From NCBI GenBank assembly GCA_938082545.1, contig CALKCL010000009.1, positions 1 through 64,000 on the forward strand: a DNA stretch of 64,000 nt, read 5' to 3'. This DNA is from an uncultured Gammaproteobacteria bacterium. Lineage in GTDB: Bacteria; Pseudomonadota; Gammaproteobacteria; Ga0077536. Each line of letters opens with the position of its first letter. The first letter of the stretch is position 1. Of this stretch, positions 1-8,545 are shown one piece after another. Both the position numbers and the translations under genes were made by a program. The notes beneath the pieces were generated by a model. That model was not told the DNA's origin. It saw only the letters and a list, made by a program, of their open reading frames with translations, and did no database searches.

Positions 1-593
1 AGTTGAAGCGTTTCCATAATCATTTTTTGCACTAACATCATTTCTAAACCTTCTGACTGGTCGAGCTTAACCCATCTAAGATCTTCCAGCTCCCCGTCCC
101 CCAACAAGCTGCCTATCATTTCGTCATAAGCAATAGAGAAAAAGCGTGCATGAAAACGGATAGGTTGTATTGAGGGCGTGATAGCTCGTCCCAGATAGTC
201 TAATTTGTATAAATCAGGCGTCATTCCTCGGCTGGCAAACTCGCTCCAAGTTTTATGGTTGCTGTTACCCAAATTCCCTGTTTCTCCGAAGAATAAACCA
301 GCTTCTTCAAAGCTTTCTCTAACAGCGGCCATAGCGATAGCATTTGCCTTTCTTGCAGAGCCGCCTACCCCCATCAGTTTGACTGATGCAGCTTTTAGCT
401 TCTTTTTTGGATTGACTCGATAGTCAGCTCTTTCCACTATGCCTCCTGGAAATACGTACACTCCAGGTTTGAAGCGAGCCTTACTACCTCGTCTGCCCAT
501 TAGCACTTCATGGCTTTTTCGCTTTTTTCTATAGATGACAAGGCTTGCCGCGTCTCGCGGTCTAGCTGGTGTTGTTAAAGACTTTATGTTCAT
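1..593 (-). CDS. NUDIX hydrolase (partial, C-terminus outside window)
   Basis: The reading frame starts at ATG 593 and runs off the left edge, giving about 197 residues. A GVYVFPGG segment (residues 44-51) and VRESFEEAGL (residues 91-100) form a NUDIX signature REx2EExG, but about 40 residues separate the first glycines from the REx2EE helix. That is longer than the canonical GX5EX7 spacing and recalls NUDT19-like NUDIX proteins, which cleave CoA or other nucleoside-diphosphate derivatives. The helix glutamates that bind Mg2+ are present. Subfamily and substrate are inferred. It lies upstream on the same strand as the left flank of the window, and no neighbour clarifies its substrate. Confidence 0.8.
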   Translation of the reverse strand, partial: MNIKSLTTPARPRDAASLVIYRKKRKSHEVLMGRRGSKARFKPGVYVFPGGIVERADYRVNPKKKLKAASVKLMGVGGSARKANAIAMAAVRESFEEAGLFFGETGNLGNSNHKTWSEFASRGMTPDLYKLDYLGRAITPSIQPIRFHARFFSIAYDEMIGSLLGDGELEDLRWVKLDQSEGLEMMLVQKMIMETLQ

Positions 594-640
594 AAAATAT
601 AATCAGACTCTTTATTTACCATTCGTTAATTTTTCAATAA

Positions 641-874
641 TTAAAATTTATTTTTACACAAGATTATGAAGCGATACTCTTCTCCTTCCTGTGTAAAATT
701 TACCAGTTCGTGCAAGGTTGAATCACAGAAAGCTTTGAAATCTTTTTCTGAGTTTGGATCAGTAGCAATCACCTCGAGAATCTTTCCTGATCCTAGGAGG
801 TTGAGTGATTTTTTCGTTTTCAGAATGGGTAGCGGACAATTTAGTCCTCTTGCATCAAGTACTTCATCTACCAT
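641..874 (-). CDS. TusA/SirA-family sulfur carrier protein
   Basis: This 77-residue protein has the family hallmark CPLP at residues 13-16 after an N-terminal LDARGLNCP segment; the cysteine is the persulfide-carrying residue in TusA proteins. Length matches the single-domain family (about 75-85 residues). TusA-like proteins pass sulfane sulfur to tRNA thiolation, molybdenum cofactor enzymes or sulfur oxidation systems. A rhodanese and a molybdopterin oxidoreductase occur about 32-36 kb away, too far to argue for a common operon. The gene stands between the NUDIX gene and a GST gene on the same strand with short gaps. Whether it is the housekeeping TusA or a paralogue cannot be decided here. 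Confidence 0.85.
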   Translation of the reverse strand: MVDEVLDARGLNCPLPILKTKKSLNLLGSGKILEVIATDPNSEKDFKAFCDSTLHELVNFTQEGEEYRFIILCKNKF

Positions 875-944
875 AATTCCCCAAACCTTCTGCTATTTAA
901 ATAAATTCGCTTCTCATTTCTTTCAAACAAAAAATTAAAAAGAT

Positions 945-1598
945 TCATACTCCTTGACGTCCAGTTGATGCGCCATCAGGGTGCAGACTTTCATACGCGC
1001 TATCTCTAGTATACATTCGAGAAAACCAAGCATTGATGTTTATTAAGGAGTTGTCAATTTGCTGTCCTACTCCCTCTCCGAAGTCCAAGGCGCAAAACAA
1101 AACAATATCTGCCAAAGTAAATTTATCTCCACAGACATAGATTTTTCGGTGCATGAGACGGTCTAGCCATACAAGTTTTTCTTGTACTATCGCAGCAAGG
1201 CCTTCTGCGGCCTCGGGTATGCAGTGTACTCGGTCTCGAAAAAGCTCTAGCCCTAGGGAATACCTGAAGCTGTTATAGAGATTTTCAGTAATGTTCTGCT
1301 CTACTCGTCTTAACCACATACGATTTACGGCCCGTTCAATAGCGGTGGTTCCTATTAGTGAGCCGTCAGGAAAAATTTCTTCTAAGTACTCGCAAATCGC
1401 GACTGTCTCACTGATACATTTCCCGTTAGTGAGGATGAGGCTTGGTAATTGACCAGCAGGGTTTAGATCTAGATAGCTGCTTTTTCTATTCTGACCCTCC
1501 AAAATGTCGATTTCCTCAAAGGGAATCACAATTCCCTTTTCGAGTAAAAACATTCTTACAATTCGAGGGTTTGGGCCGGGAGCGTTAAGAAAATTCAT
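945..1598 (-). CDS. Glutathione S-transferase family protein
   Basis: The 217-residue protein has a thioredoxin-fold N-terminal half (LLEKGIVIPFEEIDI, then NPAGQLPSLIL with the cis-proline, then SETVAICEYLEE binding the glutathione gamma-glutamyl group) and an all-helical C-terminal half containing FTLADIVLF, the usual GST N-capping/hydrophobic staple motif. It probably conjugates or reduces electrophiles with glutathione in the cytoplasm. It is the first of three GST-type genes in the window (others at 31940 and 61208), which fits a catabolic lifestyle generating reactive intermediates. It shares strand and short spacing with the TusA-like gene. Substrate unknown. Confidence 0.88.
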   Translation of the reverse strand: MNFLNAPGPNPRIVRMFLLEKGIVIPFEEIDILEGQNRKSSYLDLNPAGQLPSLILTNGKCISETVAICEYLEEIFPDGSLIGTTAIERAVNRMWLRRVEQNITENLYNSFRYSLGLELFRDRVHCIPEAAEGLAAIVQEKLVWLDRLMHRKIYVCGDKFTLADIVLFCALDFGEGVGQQIDNSLININAWFSRMYTRDSAYESLHPDGASTGRQGV

Positions 1599-1655
1599 TG
1601 TATTAGCCTTTAAATTAGCGGTAAGCTTATAGAAAATATAAAAGTACTTCGAAAG

Positions 1656-3089
1656 TTATATTTTTGAAGCGCGATATTTAATTTTTTCTAACCAACGACT
1701 AACACTTTTTTTGTGAGTGTCTAAATAGTTCCCTTCTTTAAAATATTTATCATAGAAGCCAGTTTCTAGTCGATGTGCTTGAGTATAGTATCTGACAAAA
1801 ATACTAGGGACCGTGCCAGGAAACTTTCCAAACGTATCGTATATATATTCTGCCGTAGCTACGACAGCATCGATGACTTCTTCGGTTGGCATAGAGACGG
1901 CGCCTTTCACTTGTGGATTATCTTTGAAGGGACCAGGAGAGGAAGTGTCGTAGGCTCCTCCTGTTCCGAATTTCAGTTGGAGGAAGCCTTCGACTGCTGA
2001 ACGCATATCTTTGTAAAAAGGTGGAGAGAATGCCTGATACAACCCTTCTATACCTAAAGGGTTAGGAACTCCCCACCCATCTTTCTTCTCAAAGCTGAAA
2101 CCCAGACCTGGGATCCCAGCTTTTGCCGACGCTCCCATGATGGTGAAAGGGTTAATCCCACTATAGAACCACCCTCCCAAACCTAATGGCTGCAGGGCTA
2201 GGCTCATGTTGTGGCCCATCACGCCCATTTCAACTGCACATGTAGTGAGAATATATTGTTCTAGATATGACAGAGGGTATTTTTTCTTAGAATCGAGTAA
2301 TTTAGACTGCAAAAAAGGCTGGAGTTTGCCCGCCGGTCGCCCATTTAGATCATCATATGTCATATAACCTGAGCCCACGACGATGAATAACATTGCCAAG
2401 AGTTGCTCAGAGACATTTCCTACGGGAATGAACAACGTAGAGCCTACTGTGTTCCCATTCCAGAAATTATGAGTGCTATAGTGAGGCGCCTCTCTGGGCG
2501 GGTCTATTCTTTGGTCCGATAATTTTTTGGTGTGCGTATTTACTGTGCTGATAAGTGTTTCGGCAGCATTAAGTTTCTTTTCATGCCAATTTCCTTCTTG
2601 CGAGGCATCACGAGTACTCACATAGTAGGTTCCGTCATCTTGGGTATAAAACATATCTGAATTCCCTATTCCAGCCGCAGTAGGAACGGTACGACCGGTG
2701 TAACGGACAGAATAATTGCAGAGTCCTTCCTGTGCCGAGCTATGGGGTATTCCGTGATGCCAGCCAGAGGCACCGAGACCCGCAGCGAGGATAACCGACC
2801 TCTCTAAGTCATCAATTGGTGTTGGAGGAAGATCAGAACTGTATTTTAATGGACCGTGAGGAATATTCATCCCCCAGCCGAAGCGTCTCGAGCGTCTACT
2901 GAATAAGGATTTTAATAAAGGGAATTCATTCACTTCTGAGAGAAGACGGTTCCATTCGTCAGCCTTATTGCTGGAACTGGAAATATTGTTCAAACTAGCC
3001 GCATTAGCCGCGGGTCCAGCTGCCAGCGCGGCCATGCTAGAAAGATATAGAAATGCTCTTCGTGTTAATCCTGTCTTTTTGTCAGACAT
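1656..3089 (-). CDS. Tat-exported nitroreductase-like (SagB-type fold) protein
   Basis: This 477-residue protein begins with a twin-arginine-like signal (TRRAFLYLSS followed by an Ala-rich hydrophobic stretch ending AANAAS around residue 31), so it is probably exported folded, with cofactor, to the periplasm. The mature part starts with an RRSRRFG segment, then PIDDLERSVILAAGLGASG, then RTVPTAAGIGNSDMFY and DGTYYVS, which together resemble the FMN-binding order of SagB-type/nitroreductase oxidoreductases. A later EQYILTTCAVEMGVMGHNMSLAL-type helix (about residues 282-304) fits the second half of that fold. It is nearly twice the usual nitroreductase length. Function is unassigned and the fold assignment comes from motif order, not a search. 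It is divergent from the FrhB-like gene. Confidence 0.55.
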   Translation of the reverse strand: MSDKKTGLTRRAFLYLSSMAALAAGPAANAASLNNISSSSNKADEWNRLLSEVNEFPLLKSLFSRRSRRFGWGMNIPHGPLKYSSDLPPTPIDDLERSVILAAGLGASGWHHGIPHSSAQEGLCNYSVRYTGRTVPTAAGIGNSDMFYTQDDGTYYVSTRDASQEGNWHEKKLNAAETLISTVNTHTKKLSDQRIDPPREAPHYSTHNFWNGNTVGSTLFIPVGNVSEQLLAMLFIVVGSGYMTYDDLNGRPAGKLQPFLQSKLLDSKKKYPLSYLEQYILTTCAVEMGVMGHNMSLALQPLGLGGWFYSGINPFTIMGASAKAGIPGLGFSFEKKDGWGVPNPLGIEGLYQAFSPPFYKDMRSAVEGFLQLKFGTGGAYDTSSPGPFKDNPQVKGAVSMPTEEVIDAVVATAEYIYDTFGKFPGTVPSIFVRYYTQAHRLETGFYDKYFKEGNYLDTHKKSVSRWLEKIKYRASKI

Positions 3090-3371
3090 TATTTACTTCC
3101 TGTTCGTTTTATTAAACTTATCTTACCGCCAATACGAGTTGGTCGCAAAGTGACTACCTAGCAAAGATGCCTTTTATACCAAGGTATAAAATGCTTCTTG
3201 AAACATTTGGCACCTGCAGTTTCGAGTGTAATAGAAGGTTTTTTATAGGGGGCTCAGAAATGCATGAATTTTCACTTTATACATCATTATGACGGTCCCA
3301 GTATGGTAGAATAAACATATGTCCTATATGAAACAAAACATGTCTTGGGCAGGCACTTTAAGGAGATCCAT

Positions 3372-4787
3372 TTGAAATCAATTTTCCATAACTCATTTAA
3401 AGACATGATGAACGATGTGGTCGACTATGGTAGTTGTTGCGAGTGCGGGGCTTGCGTGGTTGCGTGTCCGCACAATGTCATTGAGTATATTGATGGGAAA
3501 CCTAAGCAAACGGCGAAGTCCTCAGCACCCTTTGACTTTTGCGGTGTTAGTGAGGGTGCTGGTTGTGATGTGTGCGCGACTGTTTGTCCGCGCCTTTGGC
3601 CGCGAGAGGAGCATTTAAAAGATGCTGTTTTCGAGGAGGATCGTCCCTTTGAAGATATTTTTGGAGTTTTTAGAAATATTTTTGTCGCACGAACAAAAAA
3701 ACCTGAAATTGCTAAAGTTGGGCAAGATGGTGGAGTAGTCACAGGGTTGTTGGCTTGGGCTTTAGATGCGAAGCAGATTGACGGGGCTATAGTGTCAACG
3801 GTCGGCGAGAACGATAAGCCTTGTTTCCCCTCTCCTAAGGTAGTCACGACGCAGGAAGAAATAAAAAATAGCGCGGGCAGCTGGTACACTTATTGTGCCA
3901 ACGAAACGGTTTTGCCTGAGGTAGTCGAGCGCGACCTAAATAGTGTGGCGTTCGTCGGTGTCCCTTGCCAAATAACTCCTTTGAGAAAGATGGAGCACAT
4001 GGATCCGAGCTTTCTTCTCGGCGCAAAAAAGAAACCAAAAATAATTGGAAGACAGCGAGAGTTTTTACGAGGATTTTCAAAGAGAATCTCATTTAGTGTC
4101 GGTCTCTTTTGCACCGAGGTATTTAGACCAGAATTGATGACAGAACGTATCGAAAAAGGCCTTGGTATTCCTTTGACAGAAGTCACCAAATTTAATGTCA
4201 AAGGTGAAGTTCTAATTTATAAGAAGGATGGCGACATCGCAAAGATTCCATTAAAAGAGGCAATGGATGATTATCAGCGTCCCGAGTGTGCTCATTGTGG
4301 AGATTTTTCAGCTGAAATGGCAGATATTGCATGTGGAGGGGTAGGTACCGAGCAAGCAACTATTGTCGTAATAAGGACGAAGCGTGGAGAGGAAATTTGG
4401 AAGGAGTACGAAAAATCGGGCGAAGTTGAAGTCGAATCTATTTCTGATAATAAACGCGCTTGGAACATACTGCTCCGTTTAGCGAGACGTCAACGTGGTC
4501 GGGTTCCGCTAGGTCCAGAACGTTCTGGTACGGCTGCTGGACTCGAACAATATAATAAAAGGAAAGCTCCGGGAGATATACGTAGCTTTCTTTCTGACGT
4601 AGGTAAGGATCCTGAAGCGATAGATGAACTGATGCAGGCGGCCTACGGAGATGATAAAGAACTAGGAGAGGCAGTCCGATTCATGGCTGGTCAGGCGATT
4701 CCGGATGATCCAGGGATCAACGAGGAGGGAAAGAGAAAGCTGCCCCCTCCGCTAGGTGCTGAGATTGGGGGAGATTCTCCAAAATAG
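3372..4787 (+). CDS. FrhB-like coenzyme F420 hydrogenase/dehydrogenase beta-subunit family protein
   Basis: I place the start at TTG 3372 because AAGGAG lies six bases upstream; an earlier TTG at 3345 has no such site. The protein (471 residues) opens with a ferredoxin motif C22-x2-C25-x2-C28-x3-CP and a second cysteine group (CDVCATVCP, about residues 66-74), followed by GQDGGVVTGLL and FVGVPCQI, the typical FrhB N- and C-terminal domain signatures. FrhB proteins carry FAD and [4Fe-4S] clusters and pass electrons between ferredoxin-like donors and F420; relatives reduce chlorophyll intermediates or other substrates. The neighbouring convergent LLM oxidoreductase is of an F420-type family, which supports a deazaflavin link, but no F420 biosynthesis gene is in the window. 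Confidence 0.8.
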   Translation: MKSIFHNSFKDMMNDVVDYGSCCECGACVVACPHNVIEYIDGKPKQTAKSSAPFDFCGVSEGAGCDVCATVCPRLWPREEHLKDAVFEEDRPFEDIFGVFRNIFVARTKKPEIAKVGQDGGVVTGLLAWALDAKQIDGAIVSTVGENDKPCFPSPKVVTTQEEIKNSAGSWYTYCANETVLPEVVERDLNSVAFVGVPCQITPLRKMEHMDPSFLLGAKKKPKIIGRQREFLRGFSKRISFSVGLFCTEVFRPELMTERIEKGLGIPLTEVTKFNVKGEVLIYKKDGDIAKIPLKEAMDDYQRPECAHCGDFSAEMADIACGGVGTEQATIVVIRTKRGEEIWKEYEKSGEVEVESISDNKRAWNILLRLARRQRGRVPLGPERSGTAAGLEQYNKRKAPGDIRSFLSDVGKDPEAIDELMQAAYGDDKELGEAVRFMAGQAIPDDPGINEEGKRKLPPPLGAEIGGDSPK

Positions 4788-4790
4788 AGT

Positions 4791-5849
4791 TCAAAGATTT
4801 AGATAACGAGTTCTATCAAAAGCTTCAAATTCTGCTGGTATTTTTTTAATGTCTTGTATCACTTCTGATGGGAGATCTGAAGGCATTTCGTAGCTTTGGC
4901 TCGCATGCAAAGTGTCTACAAGTCCCCCAAAGCGGTTGCGGATTTCTGCAGCTATTTGATCATGGGTCCCTATGGCGGTACAGGCATATAACAGTTCCTC
5001 AGGTACTTCTTTGGCTAGTTGGTCCCATTTCCCTTGTTTGGTCAGCAAGTTGAGTTTTGGACCGATATCTTCAAAGCCTGAGCACTCGAGCACGGGCCAG
5101 TACGCCGGGGTTGAAGCATAGAAACCGATTCGATATCTCACCCATTCAGACATTTTCCTTACTGCCTCTTCAGTTGGCCCGGTTGCTAGGAAACCGCCTC
5201 CTGAAATTTCAAAGCTCTTACGGTGAATGTTGGATTTACAAAAACCACTTTGAAGTCGAGGCAGCACCATTTTTTCTATGTACGCTTTTGTGCAGAAAGG
5301 GTGAAGCTGGACGCCGTCGGCAACCTCACCTGCCAGAGATAGCATTGATGGACCTACGGCTGCTAATGTTATCGCAGGTGGTCCTACTTCAGTTTGTTCG
5401 GGAATAAAGTTTGGCGGCATCAATGAAAATTTGTAGTGCTCTCCTGAGAAAGCAAGGGCCTCTCCAGTTTTCCATGTTTTCCAAATGGCTCTTAAAGCCA
5501 TAACGTATTCCCTAAGTCTTGGCACTGGAGGGCTCCAAGGGACACTAAATCTTTTTTCATTATGTGCTTTAATTTGAGGGCCAAGACCTACCGTTAGCCG
5601 ACCAAGAGAGGCATTGTTGATGTCCCAAGCTATTTGAGCTGTCGACATGGGAGATCTTAAAAAAGCGATAGCGACTCCAGTCGTAAGTTCTATATTGGTA
5701 GAGTTTGTTGCAGCGACAGCAAGTGGAAGGAAAGGGTCATGGCGATTTTCAAATGTGGCAATTCCAGTGAAGCCTTTGGCTTCTAGTTGTTTTGCCAAGG
5801 TAGGGATTTTCTGTAAGTCCCTTTGATCGATACTGGTGAAAATGCGCAT
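4791..5849 (-). CDS. LLM-class (luciferase-like) oxidoreductase, probable F420-dependent type
   Basis: The start is taken at ATG 5849 (protein begins MRIFTSID), 20 codons inside the longest frame, because bacterial luciferase-like enzymes begin with such a beta-strand. The 352-residue TIM-barrel shows ATFENRHDPFLPLAVAA, a TGVAIAFLRSPM strand, LGRLTVGLG and a late ACTAIGTHDQIAAEI segment. It resembles the F420-dependent LLM subfamily typified by MSMEG_2256 (TIGR03617, from memory). Such enzymes oxidise or reduce organic substrates with F420 or FMN. The stop lies three bases from the FrhB-like gene stop, convergently. Whether it truly uses F420 is inferred from family only. Confidence 0.8.
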   Translation of the reverse strand: MRIFTSIDQRDLQKIPTLAKQLEAKGFTGIATFENRHDPFLPLAVAATNSTNIELTTGVAIAFLRSPMSTAQIAWDINNASLGRLTVGLGPQIKAHNEKRFSVPWSPPVPRLREYVMALRAIWKTWKTGEALAFSGEHYKFSLMPPNFIPEQTEVGPPAITLAAVGPSMLSLAGEVADGVQLHPFCTKAYIEKMVLPRLQSGFCKSNIHRKSFEISGGGFLATGPTEEAVRKMSEWVRYRIGFYASTPAYWPVLECSGFEDIGPKLNLLTKQGKWDQLAKEVPEELLYACTAIGTHDQIAAEIRNRFGGLVDTLHASQSYEMPSDLPSEVIQDIKKIPAEFEAFDRTRYLNL

Positions 5850-5946
5850 CTGATGTACTCTCGCAATGATTGCACTAATGAGTTTCTTAAATTGCCAATA
5901 ATATGGCAAGATGATAGAGCAGTAAACAGCACACTAGGAGTGTGAT

Positions 5947-6945
5947 ATGGGGAAAACAAGAAGTTTGATTTGTCGGGGGCTTATACCTCTTCTCGCATGG
6001 GCCATCCCATGCCATTTCATTATGGCTCATGGTCATGGCGATCCAGCTGATGAGAGAGCCATTTGGGAGTGGTCGCCAGAGGAGATAAAAAAAGAGGTTA
6101 CTCGTGTTCGTGCGGGCAGGGATTTGACTCCAGAAAGCTGGCCTGATGATGGGCGGGTGGCAGTTGGTTTTTCTTTTGATGTAGATACTGAGCCCGTTTG
6201 GATGGGATTTCAGGAACAGTCGTCGCCTTCTTACATGTCTCGTGGTGAGTATGGTGCGCGAGCTGGAATGCCAAGAGTGATGGCATTACTGAAAAAGCAT
6301 GATATCCCTGCAACATTTTTCATACCTGCGATGTCTATGGAGCTTCACCCTGAGATTATTCCTATGATTAAGAAGAACCCTAGGAACGAATTTGGCTTTC
6401 ACTCATACGTCCATGAAAATCCAATGCGCCTTCTTCCGTCACAAGAGAGAAGTGTCTATCTTAAGGCGATGAAGATCTTTGAGAAGCATGTCGGAAAGAA
6501 GCCTGTGGGATTTCGGTCGGCCGCTTGGGATCTGACCGAATCCACTATAGAAATAGTTAAGGAAATGGGTTTTCTTTATGAAAGCAGCATGATGGCAGAT
6601 GACAGACCTTATGCGTTAATTTCTAAAGGTGTAGATACCGGGTTAATTGAGTTGCCTGTAGAGTGGATTTTGGATGATTGGCCATTATTCCAGATTTCCT
6701 GGCCCAGCAGTCACGTGGCACTTCGCAATGCTGAAGATGTCTATTCTATATGGAAAGATGAGTTTGACGGTGCTTATGATGAAGGGACTATTTATATTCT
6801 CACTATGCACCCCCAAGTGATTGGACATAGATACCGAATTGCGATGTTAGATAGGCTTATTACCTACATGAAAAGTAAACCTGGCGTTTGGTTTGCTACT
6901 CACGAAGAGATAGCACGTCACGTTAAGGCTGTCTCGGAAAAATAA
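5947..6945 (+). CDS. Secreted polysaccharide deacetylase family protein (NodB-like)
   Basis: This 332-residue protein has a hydrophobic signal segment (about residues 10-27, ending near FIMAHG). The NodB-type deacetylase barrel follows: FSFDVDTEP at residues 76-83 supplies the metal and catalytic Asp, HSYVH at 152-156 supplies the metal-binding His pair, RSAAW (about 195) and a late TMHPQ (about 292) complete the motif set. Relatives remove N-acetyl groups from chitin or peptidoglycan, or hydrolyse amides such as allantoin or formamide. The next gene starts two bases after the stop with TTG, so the two are probably translated together. The substrate is unknown; the pairing with a DsbA-fold protein is unusual for envelope polysaccharide work. 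Confidence 0.82.
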   Translation: MGKTRSLICRGLIPLLAWAIPCHFIMAHGHGDPADERAIWEWSPEEIKKEVTRVRAGRDLTPESWPDDGRVAVGFSFDVDTEPVWMGFQEQSSPSYMSRGEYGARAGMPRVMALLKKHDIPATFFIPAMSMELHPEIIPMIKKNPRNEFGFHSYVHENPMRLLPSQERSVYLKAMKIFEKHVGKKPVGFRSAAWDLTESTIEIVKEMGFLYESSMMADDRPYALISKGVDTGLIELPVEWILDDWPLFQISWPSSHVALRNAEDVYSIWKDEFDGAYDEGTIYILTMHPQVIGHRYRIAMLDRLITYMKSKPGVWFATHEEIARHVKAVSEK

Positions 6946-6946
6946 T

Positions 6947-7558
6947 TTGAACACAGTACATCACTATTTCGACTATAAAAGCCCATATGCCTATTTAGCA
7001 CAGAAAGCTAATTGGGAGTTAGACGCGCTGCCTCAGGTTCAAGTGTGTTGGGTGCCTTACACACTGAAGATAGAAAAATATCTAGGTCGCGCCGAGCTGG
7101 GGAATGATGGCGCAGATATAGTGGAGGAAAGAAATGATCATCAGTGGAGGCGAGTTCGATATTCATATATGGACTGTCGTCGTGAAGCTAATAGAAGAGG
7201 GCTGACTATCTTGGGTCCAAAAAAAATATTTAATAGCTCCTTGGCACACATTGCTTTTCTCTACGTATCTAAAAGCGAGGATCCCCGTCGTTATCATGAT
7301 GCTATATTTGAGAGGTTTTGGAGACGTGAGTTTAATCTTGAGAGTTATAAGGAAATAACTGGCCTGATGAAGGAACTTGGATATGATGCTCGAGAATTTT
7401 CTGCCTACTTCAACGGTCTCGGATTGAAAGAGTATCAACTTATGCAGACTGAAGCTGAAAACTCAGGAGTCTTTGGTGTTCCATCGTGGCGGTATAATGG
7501 AGAGCTGTATTGGGGCTTGGAGAGGCTCGGCTTATTAAAAAAGAATTTGAAGGAGTAG
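6947..7558 (+). CDS. DsbA-fold protein, 2-hydroxychromene-2-carboxylate isomerase-like
   Basis: Translation starts at TTG 6947, directly after the upstream stop, suggesting coupling. The 203-residue protein lacks a signal peptide. It begins HYFDYKSPYAYLA, where the SPYAY serine corresponds to the glutathione-activating residue of HCCA isomerases (kappa-class GST relatives), and ends with GVFGVPSWRYNGELYWGLER, the usual cis-Pro/VPS and WG-x2-R segment. There is no CxxC, so it is not a thiol oxidase. HCCA isomerases act in naphthalene or polycyclic aromatic degradation, but many homologues have other glutathione-dependent roles. Here the gene sits after a deacetylase, so the role is open. Confidence 0.8.
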   Translation: MNTVHHYFDYKSPYAYLAQKANWELDALPQVQVCWVPYTLKIEKYLGRAELGNDGADIVEERNDHQWRRVRYSYMDCRREANRRGLTILGPKKIFNSSLAHIAFLYVSKSEDPRRYHDAIFERFWRREFNLESYKEITGLMKELGYDAREFSAYFNGLGLKEYQLMQTEAENSGVFGVPSWRYNGELYWGLERLGLLKKNLKE

Positions 7559-7562
7559 ACGA

Positions 7563-7766
7563 ATTAAATTTACACCGCTATATGAGACGAAGGGTCTATT
7601 CCGTGTTATGTTGATATGCTTGGTGCTGGGGGGCCTAGCTGGCTGTGCAGGGGCGGTCGTAGAGCAGACTAGCGATGTTGTGATTGGAGTCGTTAAGATC
7701 CCTTTTAAGATAGGCCAAGCTATCGTTGATCTCGTTGTCGGAACAGATGACGAAGAGCATAAATGA
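7563..7766 (+). CDS. Small lipoprotein (67 aa, likely ATT start)
   Basis: A short reading frame ends at TGA 7764-7766. From ATG 7608 it gives 52 residues, but its signal would then have no charged N-region. Extending upstream in frame to ATT 7563 gives 67 residues with K2, K10 and R14, then a hydrophobic stretch and the lipobox LAGC; AAGGAG at 7550-7555 lies seven bases before the ATT. No ATG, GTG or TTG lies between. The mature part has regular V/I spacing (VVEQTSDVVIGVVKIPFKI) and an acidic tail. It resembles tiny gammaproteobacterial lipoproteins annotated as NF038104 (from memory). Outer-membrane or periplasmic placement is inferred; the function is unknown. Confidence 0.62.
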   Translation: MKFTPLYETKGLFRVMLICLVLGGLAGCAGAVVEQTSDVVIGVVKIPFKIGQAIVDLVVGTDDEEHK

Positions 7767-7837
7767 CCTAATGTCCTGCAGCGAAGATATCGAGAAAGAA
7801 TTTTTTAAACTAAGCTTTCAACTTTAAAGTACTAATT

Positions 7838-8518
7838 ATGACTCATACATTTAGAAATGCCGACCATTTGGATTGCCTCGCTCCGACATCCATTGTAGAT
7901 AGTGCCCATCCAGATGTTGTTGCTTTTGCGAGATTACACGGTAGCGGTGCTACTTCTGTCTCAAAAGCAGTGTCACTTTATTATGCAGTTAGGGATGAAA
8001 TCCGTTATGACGCTTATGACCTTGATTTAACGGTCCGCGGGCTAAGCGCAAGTCGCGCGGTTGAGAGTAGAGGTGGCTGGTGCGTTAGCAAAGCTGTCCT
8101 GTTAGCCGCGTGTTGTAGGGCATTAGATATCCCCGCCGCTTTGGGCTACGCTGATGTAAAGAACCATTTGTCGACAGCGCGACTCAGACAAGCTATGGGT
8201 ACAGACATTTTCTACTGGCACGGTTATACTGCAATTTGGTTAAATGATCTTTGGGTTAAAGCGACCCCAGCATTCAATGTTGAATTATGCGAAAAATTTA
8301 GGATACGTCCGTTAGAGTTTGATGGCGCAAGCGACTCTATTTATCACCCACTGGATATGGATGGTCGTCAACATATGGAGTACCTCAAATACAAAGGAGA
8401 ATACTCGGACGTCCCTATTACAAGAATAGTTCAAGATTTCAAAGAGCTATACCCTAACTTTAGAGACTTGAAAGATAAAGACTTTGACCAAGAGGTTAAC
8501 GACGAAGTATCCCTTTAG
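7838..8518 (+). CDS. Transglutaminase-like domain protein
   Basis: The 226-residue protein carries the cysteine-protease-like transglutaminase core: GGWCVSKAVLLAACCRALDI with nucleophile C82, and WHGYT with H128. The third catalytic position, usually Asp in a DPT motif, is replaced here by the KATPAFN segment (about 141-147), a variant seen in a widespread uncharacterised transglutaminase-like subfamily. No signal peptide is evident, so it is probably cytoplasmic. Homologues may be peptidases or amide-bond hydrolases rather than cross-linking enzymes. It lies alone after the lipoprotein gene and is convergent with tupA. The substrate is unknown. Confidence 0.8.
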   Translation: MTHTFRNADHLDCLAPTSIVDSAHPDVVAFARLHGSGATSVSKAVSLYYAVRDEIRYDAYDLDLTVRGLSASRAVESRGGWCVSKAVLLAACCRALDIPAALGYADVKNHLSTARLRQAMGTDIFYWHGYTAIWLNDLWVKATPAFNVELCEKFRIRPLEFDGASDSIYHPLDMDGRQHMEYLKYKGEYSDVPITRIVQDFKELYPNFRDLKDKDFDQEVNDEVSL

Positions 8519-8522
8519 AAAT

Positions 8523-8545
8523 CAAGTTTTTCTGCTTAAAACTTG
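8523..8545. terminator. Possible bidirectional terminator hairpin
   Basis: A perfect 8-bp inverted repeat, CAAGTTTT and AAAACTTG with a 7-base loop, lies between the convergent transglutaminase-like and tupA genes and overlaps the last tupA codons. The stem is AT-rich and there is no long T tract, so termination strength is doubtful. Confidence 0.35.
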
